Shown: positions 1 to 10,091 of the stretch, piece after piece | Position numbering within the stretch: position 1 is the stretch's first letter | How the letters are laid out: every line of letters starts with the position of its first letter | Assembly (NCBI GenBank): GCA_902600205.1 | Contig: CACKIN010000002.1 | Span: 1-64,000, forward strand | DNA length: 64,000 nt | Origin: an uncultured Pelagibacteraceae bacterium | GTDB taxonomy: Bacteria > Pseudomonadota > Alphaproteobacteria > Pelagibacterales > Pelagibacteraceae | Direction of reading: 5' to 3' | The notes under the pieces: model-generated | What the model was told of the DNA's origin: nothing | Databases searched by the model: none | Seen by the model: the letters and a program-made list of their open reading frames with translations, nothing else | Program-made: the position numbers and the translations under genes

Positions 1-732
1 GTTCATCCTGACATTTGGCTACCAAATCAAGAAGCTTATACAAAAGATTTAGTGCCAAAAGGAACATTACAATTAAGCAAAAACCCTTACGAGGGAAATC
101 AAGGCTATTGTGTTTCACAACAATTTGCAAAAAAAATGAATATTACTGCAATAGAAGATTTAGGAAGACCAGAAGTTGTTAAAGCAATGGATAGCGACGG
201 AAATGGAAAAGGTGAGTTTTGGATTGGTGCAGACGGATGGGCTTCTGCAAATGTAAACCAGGTAAAACTTAGAGATTATAAACTCTACGATGCTGGTATA
301 GAGCCAATAAGAGCTGCTGAGGCAGTTAAAAATGCGAGAGTTTTAGACTCTATCAAAAAGAATGAGGGCTATGCATTTTATTGTTACAAACCTCATGCTA
401 TTTGGGGAATGGCAGATGTAGTTATGTTGGAGGAACCAAAATATGATCCAGCTAAATATAAAATGATACAACCAAAAGCAGACGCAGATTGGTATCAAAA
501 GTCATATGTTGCTTCAAAGGATGCTTTGAAACAAATTCAAATTGGATGGGGAACTTCTTTAGAAAGTAAATCACCAGCAATTGTTGAATTTTTCAAAAAT
601 TTTCAGATTACAGCAGATGATGTTTCTTGGATGGCATTCGAGGTTTCAGTTCAAAAAAGAGACCCAGGTGAAGTTGCAAGAGATTGGATGTCTAAAAATA
701 AATCAACGGTAGATGGTTGGTTAGGTCTTTAA
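1..732 (+). CDS. proX: Glycine betaine/proline ABC transporter substrate-binding protein, 5' truncated by window edge
   Basis: Frame is open from base 1 (VHPDIWLPNQEAYTKDLVPK...); OpuAC-like sequence followed by ProV and ProW. Confidence 0.85.
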   Translation, partial: VHPDIWLPNQEAYTKDLVPKGTLQLSKNPYEGNQGYCVSQQFAKKMNITAIEDLGRPEVVKAMDSDGNGKGEFWIGADGWASANVNQVKLRDYKLYDAGIEPIRAAEAVKNARVLDSIKKNEGYAFYCYKPHAIWGMADVVMLEEPKYDPAKYKMIQPKADADWYQKSYVASKDALKQIQIGWGTSLESKSPAIVEFFKNFQITADDVSWMAFEVSVQKRDPGEVARDWMSKNKSTVDGWLGL

Positions 733-753
733 TTTAGATAAACTAAATTTTAT

Positions 754-782
754 ATACCTGGCGATTTATAGTTGCCAGGTAT
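754..782 (+). terminator. Intercistronic hairpin between proX and proV
   Basis: Perfect 9-bp inverted repeat ATACCTGGC ... GCCAGGTAT, no long U tract. Confidence 0.6.
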
Positions 783-814
783 CATTTTCAATAATTTTAA
801 GCTAAAATCCTTTT

Positions 815-1867
815 ATGGAAGCTGCCATACAAATCCAAAATGTTTGGAAAATATTTGGAAATACATCCAATGATGCATTGGATGCAATCCAAAATAAGAA
901 AATTTCAAAACAAGAGGCATTAGAAAAATACAATTCTGTAATTGGTGTTTCTGATGTCTCGTTTGATGTTAATAAAGGTGAAATTTTCTGTGTTATGGGT
1001 TTATCTGGAAGCGGTAAATCAACACTTGTAAGGCATATTAATAGATTATTAGAACCAACATCTGGAAAAATTTTAATAAACAATCAGGATGTAATGCAGT
1101 TTGATAAAGAAAATTTACAAGATCTTAGAAATAAAAAAATTGGTATGGTTTTTCAAAATTTTGCATTGATGCCTCACAGATCTGTCTTAGATAATATTGC
1201 AATGCCATTAGAAATAAGAGGTGTAAGTAAAAACGATAGGTTAGATGCAGCAAATAAAATCTTAAATATTGTTGAATTACAAGGGTGGGGCAATAAATAC
1301 GCGCATGAATTATCTGGAGGAATGCAACAAAGAGTAGGACTAGCAAGAGCACTTGCTGCTGATCCTGAATTTTTACTCATGGATGAGCCATTTAGTGCAC
1401 TTGATCCACTTATAAGACGTCAACTTCAAACAGAGTTTATTAAACTTTCAAAACAGATGAAAAAAACTACTGTATTTATTACTCATGATTTAGATGAAGC
1501 TGTAAGAGTTGGACATAGAATAGCAATAATGCGAGATGGAAGAGTTGTTCAAATCGGAACCCCTGAAGAAATAGTTGTAAATCCATCTGACGAATATGTT
1601 GCAGACTTTGTAAAAGGAATTTCAAGATTAAAAGTTGTTCAGGCTAAAACTATTATGCAACCTATAGAACAATATAAAAAAAATTTTGGGGAAAATTTAA
1701 GTAATAATGAAAAAGTGAGTGAAAACGATATATTAAGCAAACTTATTGAAACTTCTGTTTCAAAAGATAAACCAATTGTAGTTGTAAACGACCATAATAC
1801 TGAAGTTGGAATTATTACTCAATCAGACCTATTAAAGGCAGTTGTTGAAGGAAATGATAATGAGTAA
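815..1867 (+). CDS. proV: Glycine betaine/proline ABC transporter ATPase
   Basis: Walker A GLSGSGKST, signature LSGGMQQR, Walker B LLMDEP, C-terminal CBS-like region. Confidence 0.93.
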   Translation: MEAAIQIQNVWKIFGNTSNDALDAIQNKKISKQEALEKYNSVIGVSDVSFDVNKGEIFCVMGLSGSGKSTLVRHINRLLEPTSGKILINNQDVMQFDKENLQDLRNKKIGMVFQNFALMPHRSVLDNIAMPLEIRGVSKNDRLDAANKILNIVELQGWGNKYAHELSGGMQQRVGLARALAADPEFLLMDEPFSALDPLIRRQLQTEFIKLSKQMKKTTVFITHDLDEAVRVGHRIAIMRDGRVVQIGTPEEIVVNPSDEYVADFVKGISRLKVVQAKTIMQPIEQYKKNFGENLSNNEKVSENDILSKLIETSVSKDKPIVVVNDHNTEVGIITQSDLLKAVVEGNDNE

Positions 1868-3362
1868 AGAAATTAAAAATTTACCAAGATCTGAACTTAT
1901 TAAAAATTTTGTAATTTCAAATCCAGATTACTATATCAAAGAGTTTAAAAAAATTGGTAGCAAACCATCATACTCTTACTCTTTTAACTTATTTGCAGCA
2001 CTGTTTGGACCAGTATGGTTTGGAATGAGAAATGTATGGAATTATGCTCTTGCATTTCTAATTGTGGAAACATTTGCTGTTGTTCAAATTGTTAGAGGAT
2101 TATTTGGCAACATCACTAAAGATGCAGTTGAAAAAATTGATAAAATTCAATCAACTATCGATTTTAGATACAAACAATTAGAGGCTGCAAAAGAAAACAA
2201 CCCAGATAAAGTCGAAGTCTACGAGAGGGCAATTAAATCACTTGAAGGCGCAATGAAGGAATATGTAGTTGATGTTCAGCAAATCGAGGCTTCAGCAATA
2301 TGGATTACTATTTCAGGAATTTTATTATTGATTTTCGTAAAATTTATTCAAGGAATATTAGCGAATACAGTTTTAGAAAAAAGATACTCCGAATGGTTAT
2401 CAAATAAAACGATTAACCCTGGAATGAAAACAAAAAATTATTTATTGAGCGTTGGTTTTACTATAATTATAATGTTTTTTTCAGTAATACATTATAGCTT
2501 CCCAGGTTTCTTCTCGATAATGAATGATTTTCCTACTCATCCAGAAATAAGACTTACATCTATTAAATGGGTAGAAACAATTTTTGATTATGCTGTTATC
2601 AAAGGAGATGCAGTATTTACTGCAATTACAATTGGAATTAGATCAGTTCTTGATTTTTTAGAACTTTTATTTGTAAAAACACCTTGGATTGTGATTATAA
2701 CTACCATTGTAGTTTTAACTGCTTTATCAGCAGGAATAAGAACTGCGATATACTCTGCAGGATTTTTAGCTTACATGGGTTTTTTGGGATTTTGGGTTAA
2801 GGCTATGACAACACTTGCTTTATTAGGAACAGCAGCAATTTTAAGTATTGTTATAGGAATACCTTTAGGAATTTATTGTGCAAGACGTCAAAGATTTTAT
2901 TCAATGATAAGACCAATAATGGACTTTATGCAAACAATGCCTGCATTTGTATTTATGATTCCTGTCATTGCATTTTTTGGAACAGGGAAGGTTGCAGCTG
3001 TAATTATTACAATGATTTTTGGCGGAACACCAGTTGTAAGACTTACAGTATTAGGGTTAAGAGGAGTTCCTGAGACTATCAGAGAGGCAGCAATAGCTTA
3101 TGGAGCATCTAAATGGTATCTTCTTAGAAAAGTAGATTTACCACTTGCAACTCCATCAATACTTGCTGGTGTAAATCAAACTGTGATGTTAAGTTTAGCA
3201 ATGGTTGTTGTAGCTTCACTTATCGGAGCAAAAGGTTTAGGACAAGACGTACTTGAGGCACTTCAATATGCAAATGTTGGACAAGGAATTTTAGCCGGTG
3301 TTGCAATATTATTTGTTGCCTTAATATTGGACAGAGTAGTTCAAGGTAAGAAAAGAGTATAA
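1860..3362 (+). CDS. proW: Glycine betaine/proline ABC transporter permease with N-terminal membrane/coiled-coil extension
   Basis: C-terminal ProW-type permease (YGASKWYLLRKVDLPLATPSILAGVNQ); start set at MSKEIKN overlapping proV stop. Confidence 0.88.
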   Translation: MSKEIKNLPRSELIKNFVISNPDYYIKEFKKIGSKPSYSYSFNLFAALFGPVWFGMRNVWNYALAFLIVETFAVVQIVRGLFGNITKDAVEKIDKIQSTIDFRYKQLEAAKENNPDKVEVYERAIKSLEGAMKEYVVDVQQIEASAIWITISGILLLIFVKFIQGILANTVLEKRYSEWLSNKTINPGMKTKNYLLSVGFTIIIMFFSVIHYSFPGFFSIMNDFPTHPEIRLTSIKWVETIFDYAVIKGDAVFTAITIGIRSVLDFLELLFVKTPWIVIITTIVVLTALSAGIRTAIYSAGFLAYMGFLGFWVKAMTTLALLGTAAILSIVIGIPLGIYCARRQRFYSMIRPIMDFMQTMPAFVFMIPVIAFFGTGKVAAVIITMIFGGTPVVRLTVLGLRGVPETIREAAIAYGASKWYLLRKVDLPLATPSILAGVNQTVMLSLAMVVVASLIGAKGLGQDVLEALQYANVGQGILAGVAILFVALILDRVVQGKKRV

Positions 3363-3369
3363 TTCCTTA

Positions 3370-4536
3370 ATGAACAAAAATGTATGGTTGCTATTTGCTA
3401 GCAACGCATGTGCATTTTCAGTTGCACCTGTAACAGTTTTTTTAAGTGGAATAATTGGATCTAGTATAACTCCGATTAAATCTTTGTCGACTTTACCAAT
3501 GTCATTATCGATTGTTGGTACTGCTCTTTTTATAATAGCAGCCTCTAAAATAATGAGTATTACCGGTAGAAAAAAAGGTTTTATATTATCATCAATTACA
3601 ACTTCAATATTTGCACTATTAGCAGCTTACGCTGTAATGAAACAAAACTTTATTTTATATTCATTTTCGTGCTTCTCGCTTGGATTTGGAATGGCATTTG
3701 CCCATCAATATCGTTTTGCGGCTGCTGAGAGTGTTAACAAAAAACAAGCCCCAAAAGCTATATCTTTATTACTTTTTGCTGGAATTTTGTCAGCTTTACT
3801 GGGTCCTAATTTAGCAAATTTTGGAAAAAATATAATTTCAGAGAGCTTATATGTAGGGTCTTATCTATGTCTATCATTATTAACTCTTTCATCAATAATT
3901 TTTTTAATTTTTTATAAAGAAAATAAATTTATTGATAAAAAAAAAATATCAAGAGGAAGAACTATTTTAGCGCTAATATCTCAACCAAGGTTTTTACAGG
4001 CATTGGTATCTTCATCTTTTGCATATGCAGTGATGTCTTTTTTAATGACAGCCACTCCAATAAGTATGCATATACAAGACAAGATGTCTTTAAATAGTAC
4101 TAGTTTTGTAATTCAATTTCATATCATAAGCATGTTTCTGCCAGCATTAATTACAGGAAATTTAATTAAAAAGTATGGACACAGTAAGATTATGTACACT
4201 GGCGTATTATTTTTTTTCATAACAATTCTTCTTAGTTTTCAAAATCAAACTTTTATAAATTATCTTTTGGCCTTAGTTTTTTTAGGACTTGGATGGAATT
4301 TTTTATTCATATCAGGAACTAGCTTGCTTGTTTTAAATTATAAAGAAGAAGAGAGATTCAAAGCACAAGGTTTTAACGATTTTATAGTTTTTTCAGTCCA
4401 AGCTACTGCAAGTTTAACAGCAGGCGTAGTACTAAGTTATACGAGCTGGAAAACTATGAACATGTTGTGCATACCCATTTTGATTGTAATAATTTTTACA
4501 ATCCTAAGAGCTGATAGATCATATAAAAAAATTTAA
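3370..4536 (+). CDS. MFS transporter
   Basis: 388 aa, multiple hydrophobic helices, MFS-like loop (KIMSITGRKKG). Confidence 0.7.
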   Translation: MNKNVWLLFASNACAFSVAPVTVFLSGIIGSSITPIKSLSTLPMSLSIVGTALFIIAASKIMSITGRKKGFILSSITTSIFALLAAYAVMKQNFILYSFSCFSLGFGMAFAHQYRFAAAESVNKKQAPKAISLLLFAGILSALLGPNLANFGKNIISESLYVGSYLCLSLLTLSSIIFLIFYKENKFIDKKKISRGRTILALISQPRFLQALVSSSFAYAVMSFLMTATPISMHIQDKMSLNSTSFVIQFHIISMFLPALITGNLIKKYGHSKIMYTGVLFFFITILLSFQNQTFINYLLALVFLGLGWNFLFISGTSLLVLNYKEEERFKAQGFNDFIVFSVQATASLTAGVVLSYTSWKTMNMLCIPILIVIIFTILRADRSYKKI

Positions 4537-4597
4537 GTTAAAGACGTGTCAACTTGTTGCACCAATTAGACATTGTTTATCTAATTTTAGATAATAT

Positions 4598-5050
4598 ATG
4601 ACAATCATGATAAAAAATAATAAACTTATAATTTCATTTATAATTTTAATCAGTACATTTTTTACGAATATAGCATTAGGTGCGGATGTTACAGTGGAAA
4701 TGTTGAATAGGCTTGATAAAGAGTCAAATGTATTTGAGCCTAAAATTGTTAGAGTAAACACTGGAGACACAGTTCTTTGGAAAGCAAATGACAAAGGACA
4801 TAACGTTGAATTCATAAAAAAGGGTGTGCCAGATGGAGTAGGCAAATTCAAATCAAAATATAACAAGGATGTTGAATATAAGTTCGAAGTCCCGGGGATA
4901 TATGCTTACTGGTGTACACCACACAAAAATATGGGAATGATTGGTTTTGTGGTGGTTGGAGATGACAAATCTAACTTAGATGCTATTAAAAAACTTAGAT
5001 TTTCTTCAAAATCTAAGAAAATTGCACCAGGTTTAATAGACCAACTATAA
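4598..5050 (+). CDS. Pseudoazurin-like type 1 copper protein
   Basis: Signal peptide; copper ligand pattern GHNVE ... WCTPHKNMGM. Confidence 0.85.
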   Translation: MTIMIKNNKLIISFIILISTFFTNIALGADVTVEMLNRLDKESNVFEPKIVRVNTGDTVLWKANDKGHNVEFIKKGVPDGVGKFKSKYNKDVEYKFEVPGIYAYWCTPHKNMGMIGFVVVGDDKSNLDAIKKLRFSSKSKKIAPGLIDQL

Positions 5051-5707
5051 ATCAGAAAATATTTTTGTATTAAGTCTTCTGACTTTTATAAGTGAATCTT
5101 TGTACTTCCCGGAAAGATGAAAGTCTCCCGGGAAGGCAATACACTTTATTTTTGCTTTTCTTGCATAACTTAGACTTATTTCTGTATCTTCTACAGCTAC
5201 ACATTTACTTGATCTAAGATTTAATTTTTTCAGGCAATGTTTATAAATGTCTGATTTATCTTTAAAGGTTTTAATAATTTTATCATGACCTATGTAGTCA
5301 AAATCGTTTTTTTTGATATGGTGTTTTAAAGATTGAAATACTCCATCAACGTTATTTTTAGTTGTAGAAGTAACAAAGCCAATTTTTATTTTATTTTTTT
5401 TACAGAATTTAATAATATTTTTTACTCCAGCACGTGGTTTTAATTTATTCTTTTTTAAATATTGATTAAATATAAATGTTTTTAAGTTTCTTATTTGTTT
5501 TGCGTTCACTGAAGTTTTTTTTGATATACCGAATTTTTTAACTCTAATTTCACCACCTGGTTTTTGTAACATTGATTGATACATTTTTTTCGTCCAATAC
5601 CAATCAAGACCGTTTTTTTTAAAAGCTTTGTTAAATGATTGTCTTTGAATATTTGAAGTTTCAACAATTGTGCCAATTGAACCGAATAGAACTGCTTTAA
5701 TCTTCAT
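5045..5707 (-). CDS. HAD superfamily hydrolase (CbbY/phosphoglycolate phosphatase-like)
   Basis: MKIKAVLFGSIGTIVET... and AVEDTEISLSYARKAKIKCIAF; start chosen at TAATG overlap with upstream permease. Confidence 0.7.
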   Translation of the reverse strand: MKIKAVLFGSIGTIVETSNIQRQSFNKAFKKNGLDWYWTKKMYQSMLQKPGGEIRVKKFGISKKTSVNAKQIRNLKTFIFNQYLKKNKLKPRAGVKNIIKFCKKNKIKIGFVTSTTKNNVDGVFQSLKHHIKKNDFDYIGHDKIIKTFKDKSDIYKHCLKKLNLRSSKCVAVEDTEISLSYARKAKIKCIAFPGDFHLSGKYKDSLIKVRRLNTKIFSDL

Positions 5708-6588
5708 TAGCCTTTGACGGCACCAGTTGTTAATCCACTTATTACTTGTCTTTGGAAAAACATAACTAACATAAAAAGAGGGGCAGTGGCAGAAACAACT
5801 GCAGATACTGCCCACATCAAATTACCTTCATGTTGATTTGTTCCAAGATAACTTTGAATTTTGGGTACCATTGTATGATTTTCTTGGTTTAAAAGTAGTG
5901 CTGTTACAGTAAAATCATTATATGCTAACATTAGACTAAACAAACCAGCAGTAATAACGCCAGGCCACATTACTGGCATAATTATATATCTAAATGCTTG
6001 AAAGTATGAACAACCATCAATTAATGCACTCTCATCTAATTCTTTTGGTACTGTTTTAAAAAAAGAATAGAGCAACCACAAAGTAAAAGGTTGATTAATT
6101 GCAACTAAAACTACAATTGTTGTTGGTAAAATTCCCCAAATCTGTAATTCAAAAAAGGGAAAAAGGTAACCCGAGACCAATGTTATGTGTGGCATTGCTC
6201 TAAAAATTAATGCTGCAATTAGTATCCAAAAAGCATACCTCTCTGTGGATCTAGATAAAGCGTAAGCTCCTAATGTTCCTAAGAAAAGTGATATTGTAAC
6301 TACAAAGACTGTTACTATTATTGTATTTCTTGAAGCTTTCCAAAACTCACCCTCGGTCCAAGCCTCAGAGTATGCATTTGATGTAAATTGTCCGCCAGTT
6401 TCAATTAGAGTATTAAATGCAGAAATTGCGTACCACCAATCTGCTCTTGAAAAAAAATCTGCTCTTACCTTAAAAGATCCCCAAAAAGTCCAAATAAATG
6501 GGAAGCATGCAATTAACAACCAAATGATTATAAATGTTGTATTAAATGTTTTTAAAGCATTTGATCTTTTATCTAATTCATATTCCAT
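5707..6588 (-). CDS. ABC transporter permease, MalG/CUT1-like
   Basis: EAA-like motif DESALIDGCSYFQAFRYIIMPVMWPG. Confidence 0.9.
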   Translation of the reverse strand: MEYELDKRSNALKTFNTTFIIIWLLIACFPFIWTFWGSFKVRADFFSRADWWYAISAFNTLIETGGQFTSNAYSEAWTEGEFWKASRNTIIVTVFVVTISLFLGTLGAYALSRSTERYAFWILIAALIFRAMPHITLVSGYLFPFFELQIWGILPTTIVVLVAINQPFTLWLLYSFFKTVPKELDESALIDGCSYFQAFRYIIMPVMWPGVITAGLFSLMLAYNDFTVTALLLNQENHTMVPKIQSYLGTNQHEGNLMWAVSAVVSATAPLFMLVMFFQRQVISGLTTGAVKG

Positions 6589-7616
6589 TATCTAGCGGTC
6601 CTAAATTCTTTCCATGTTCTTATTAATACTGGTGCCAGCAAAATAGCAATTCCAATTATAGTCATCATTGAAGTTGCTGCTGCTGATCCAAATAAAATTA
6701 CTTCCTCGTTAACTAAATTATCGTAAATTAACCAAGATAAAGACTGTGCACTTCCTTCAGCACTAAAACCAATTATTGGTTCAAAGACTCTAAAATTATC
6801 CATTAATGATATTAAAGCTACAAAAGTAACAACTGGATAAATATGTGGTAGAACAATGTGTCTAATTCGTTGGTATCTTGATGCTCCATCAATAATTGCT
6901 GCTTCAACTGGTTCTTGAGGCACTGTTTGTAAAGCTGCATAAAAAACCACAAAAGCAAAAGGAGAATGATGCCAAATTCCATAAATTATTATTGTTATCC
7001 AAGTGAGTGTTCTAGAAGATTTCAATGATAGGTATGGATCTTCCATCATTAATTGTAAATTTGCACCAATAATACCCTCTGCATCAATCATCCAGAATAG
7101 AACAAGTGATCCAACTAATGGGGTAACTATCATTGGTAATATTGTGCCAAATATTAGTGGGCCTCTTATTTTTCTAGATATTGCATTTAAACTTAATGCT
7201 ATGATGAAGCCTAATAATAAAACATTTGGAGTTACAAACAAACAATATGTTAAAGTAAACAAAAGTGCTTTGTAAAAAGGTAAATTTGTAACTTGGTCAA
7301 TAAAATCTCCAAGGGTGTCAGTCTCATCCCAAAATTCAGTTATTTGCTCAATTGCTAAATGATTTCTATCAAAATATGTTCCAAATCCATTAAATTTTCC
7401 CAATGGCCTCTCATCCCTTAGTACGGATGTTGCTTCTTGGTCAACAACAATTGAAACAGTACAACCAAAAGGATCACATTTTTTTACTTCTTTTACTACT
7501 TGATCATGTTGAGCATAAAAGGATTGAATACCAGTTGATATTATCGGAAGACCAATAAATAGAATCATTGCCAGACCAGTCGGCAAAAAAAACCAGAAAA
7601 AAGTTTTATTTGGCAT
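6588..7616 (-). CDS. ABC transporter permease, MalF/CUT1-like
   Basis: EAA-like motif VEAAIIDGASRYQRIRHIVLPHIYP. Confidence 0.9.
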   Translation of the reverse strand: MPNKTFFWFFLPTGLAMILFIGLPIISTGIQSFYAQHDQVVKEVKKCDPFGCTVSIVVDQEATSVLRDERPLGKFNGFGTYFDRNHLAIEQITEFWDETDTLGDFIDQVTNLPFYKALLFTLTYCLFVTPNVLLLGFIIALSLNAISRKIRGPLIFGTILPMIVTPLVGSLVLFWMIDAEGIIGANLQLMMEDPYLSLKSSRTLTWITIIIYGIWHHSPFAFVVFYAALQTVPQEPVEAAIIDGASRYQRIRHIVLPHIYPVVTFVALISLMDNFRVFEPIIGFSAEGSAQSLSWLIYDNLVNEEVILFGSAAATSMMTIIGIAILLAPVLIRTWKEFRTAR

Positions 7617-7622
7617 TTACGA

Positions 7623-7649
7623 TTAAGTGGGGATAAAATCCCCACTTAA
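7623..7649 (-). terminator. Intercistronic hairpin between substrate-binding protein and permease genes
   Basis: Perfect 12-bp stem TTAAGTGGGGAT/ATCCCCACTTAA with 3-nt loop. Confidence 0.7.
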
Positions 7650-7658
7650 ATATTTATT

Positions 7659-8885
7659 TTATAGAAAGCCTTGTTCTTTAGCTTTACTTATATAAGCAGC
7701 CTCGACATCTTTTAGTGCTTGTTCCGCTGACTCTTTTCCTTGCAAGAATTCAACTATTTCACTTCCTAATGCACCATGCATTAAACCCATTTGAGGTAAC
7801 ATTGGGTAAGGTTTTGCTCCCATTTTTACAGCTTCAATTACACCAATAGATTTTGGTCCTGGCACAAAGCCTTCAACCAACCATACAGCTTGGTCGGCTG
7901 CATCTGCAACCATTTTCTTGTTTGAAGCAGCATGAGCTAGAGCTATAAAAGATGCTTCTGCATCACTGTCAGATCTATTTTTTGCTAAAGTAAATCCGTC
8001 CCACCATAATGTTGCAGCTGGAATATTTCCTCCACCAACAGTTGCTGGTCCAGTTAATTTGGTAGCTGCAGTAATTTTTGCATCTCCTTCATCATCTAAT
8101 AAAGTTCCTGATCTTGATGCCCATAATGTCATAAGGGCAACTTTTCCAGATTCCCATTCAACTTTAATAGCTTCACTGTCATGAGTAAGATAATCAGGGT
8201 TGCTCAAACTAGCTAATTTTTTTAGCATGTTTAATGTAGCTACACCTTTTGCATTATTTATATTTGGCTCAGCAGTACCAGCTTTAAAAAATTCACCACC
8301 ATGACCAATGAACATATTTACAAATTCCTCAGCTAAATTCCATCCGGCTTTATACGCAGCTGCATAAGGATGTTGCATTTTACCTGATGCTCTTATTTTT
8401 TCAGATGCGGCAACAACTTCTTCGTAAGTTTTAGGGACAGGTATACCTAATTCTTTTAAAACATCTTCTCTATAATATAGATGTTGAGTATTTGCCATAA
8501 AAGCAACAGCCATTACTTTTCCATCTATTGTAATTAATTGTGAGTCTTGAATTCCTTTTCCATATTTTTTAACTAGATCATCCATAGGTCTAATCAGATC
8601 TTGGTTCATCAAAGGCACGATAGAACTATTAGCTGCAATTCTTGCTGAAAACTCAGAAGGGTTTGCAGTTAAAGCAGGAACAGCTATTTTGTTATGCTCA
8701 GATGAGTGAGTAACCTTAAAATCTGCACTCCCTTTACATCCTTTAGCTGTTTCAACAAAAGTTCTTAATGCTGGAAAATCATTTGCTAAAATATTTATTG
8801 AACCACTTGGTTTACTGCAATGCCCATCAGCATATGCGGTTGTTCCAAAAAGTATGAACAATAAAGTTAATAGTATTTTTTTCAT
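7659..8885 (-). CDS. ABC transporter extracellular substrate-binding protein (CUT1-like)
   Basis: Signal peptide MKKILLTLLFILFGTTAYA; binding-protein fold; operonic with MalF/G-like permeases. Confidence 0.88.
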   Translation of the reverse strand: MKKILLTLLFILFGTTAYADGHCSKPSGSINILANDFPALRTFVETAKGCKGSADFKVTHSSEHNKIAVPALTANPSEFSARIAANSSIVPLMNQDLIRPMDDLVKKYGKGIQDSQLITIDGKVMAVAFMANTQHLYYREDVLKELGIPVPKTYEEVVAASEKIRASGKMQHPYAAAYKAGWNLAEEFVNMFIGHGGEFFKAGTAEPNINNAKGVATLNMLKKLASLSNPDYLTHDSEAIKVEWESGKVALMTLWASRSGTLLDDEGDAKITAATKLTGPATVGGGNIPAATLWWDGFTLAKNRSDSDAEASFIALAHAASNKKMVADAADQAVWLVEGFVPGPKSIGVIEAVKMGAKPYPMLPQMGLMHGALGSEIVEFLQGKESAEQALKDVEAAYISKAKEQGFL

Positions 8886-8963
8886 ATTATCTCTCTTTTT
8901 AGGTTGTTTATAATTATTCTAAACAAAATTATATCTTTAAGGTTTATTTTATAAAAGTGATTT

Positions 8964-10091
8964 TTAAATCACTTTTGACGCAAGTCCTGATCCGACTACA
9001 AGTGACTCTAGTTTTTTGTAAACTATGTTTTCATCAACATTTCCAAAACCAGCAAATGTGCTAAATCCACAATCAGTTCCAGCCATTAATTGGTTAGGGT
9101 CTACTACTCTAGAAAAGGCCAGAATTCTATGCTTTACAACGTCTGGATGTTCAATAAAATTGCTTGTAGACTCTATGACTCCAGGAATAATGATCTTATC
9201 TTTTGGTAGTTTTATGTTCTCAAATACCTCCCATTCATGAGCATGCCTAGGGTTAGCAGACTCTATCAAATATTTGCTAACATTGGCCTTAAAAGCTATA
9301 TCGACAATTTTATTCAATCCAATATCGTGAGTATGAGGTCCTTCATAATTTCCCCAACAAATGTGCATTCTTACTTGAGATGGATCAATATTTTCTAATG
9401 ATTTATTTAAAACCTCAACATGTTTATTTGCTCTCTTTAAAAAATCTTGTTCTGAAATATTTTTGTAAATCATATGCCTAGATAGAGCGAGATCGGGACA
9501 ATCAATTTGTAGGGACAGTCCACTATCAATGATTTTTTCATATTCAAATTTCATAATATCTGAGAGCTTTTCTAAATATTCATCATCATTTTTATAAAAT
9601 TTATTAGGCAGAAAATTACAAATTACCCCTGGTGATGGAGAATTCATAAATCCCTCACTATGTGAATTTTTTTTTAATGCTTCTTTAAAATTAATTATAT
9701 CTTTATTAATTGAGACATTATCTTTTATTTTTAATTCACTTGTGCAACAAGGTCTTTGATAAGTTGGAGTTCCACCAGATAGAATAAGTTTTTTTTTAAA
9801 AGATGGAAAATCATCTAAATCTTTTGGAGCTCTTCTTTCACTTTCACCAGAAAAACCATCAACTCTATCTTTAATATATGTAGCATAACTAATTTTTGAC
9901 ATTTCTCCGTCACTTACAATATCTATGCCTGTGTTAATTTGTTTTTTTACAACTTCTAAAACATTATTTCTTACAACCTCGTCAAATTTTTTTATGCTTA
10001 TTTTTTCTTTATTATCTTTTAAAGATAAAAGGCTTGAGAGTTCATTTGATCTAGGTAAACTCCCGACATGTGTGGTTCTTATTTTAACCAT
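8964..10091 (-). CDS. MetE C-terminal-domain-like (core MetE) methyltransferase
   Basis: IRTTHVGSLPRS N-terminus; putative zinc ligands in RMHICWGNYEGPHTHD and AGTDCGFSTF; no MetE N-terminal domain. Confidence 0.82.
   Translation of the reverse strand: MVKIRTTHVGSLPRSNELSSLLSLKDNKEKISIKKFDEVVRNNVLEVVKKQINTGIDIVSDGEMSKISYATYIKDRVDGFSGESERRAPKDLDDFPSFKKKLILSGGTPTYQRPCCTSELKIKDNVSINKDIINFKEALKKNSHSEGFMNSPSPGVICNFLPNKFYKNDDEYLEKLSDIMKFEYEKIIDSGLSLQIDCPDLALSRHMIYKNISEQDFLKRANKHVEVLNKSLENIDPSQVRMHICWGNYEGPHTHDIGLNKIVDIAFKANVSKYLIESANPRHAHEWEVFENIKLPKDKIIIPGVIESTSNFIEHPDVVKHRILAFSRVVDPNQLMAGTDCGFSTFAGFGNVDENIVYKKLESLVVGSGLASKVI

Noticed and set aside
802-1380. Minus-strand ORFs inside proV (802..1083, 1125..1352, 1174..1380)
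   Set aside because: Antisense to a well-supported ATPase gene; composition matches reverse complement of coding sequence and no family recognised
5708-5815. N-terminal extension of the HAD hydrolase ORF (MGSICSCFCHC...)
   Set aside because: Overlaps the permease coding end out of frame; ATG at 5707 in a TAATG overlap fits the HAD N-terminus
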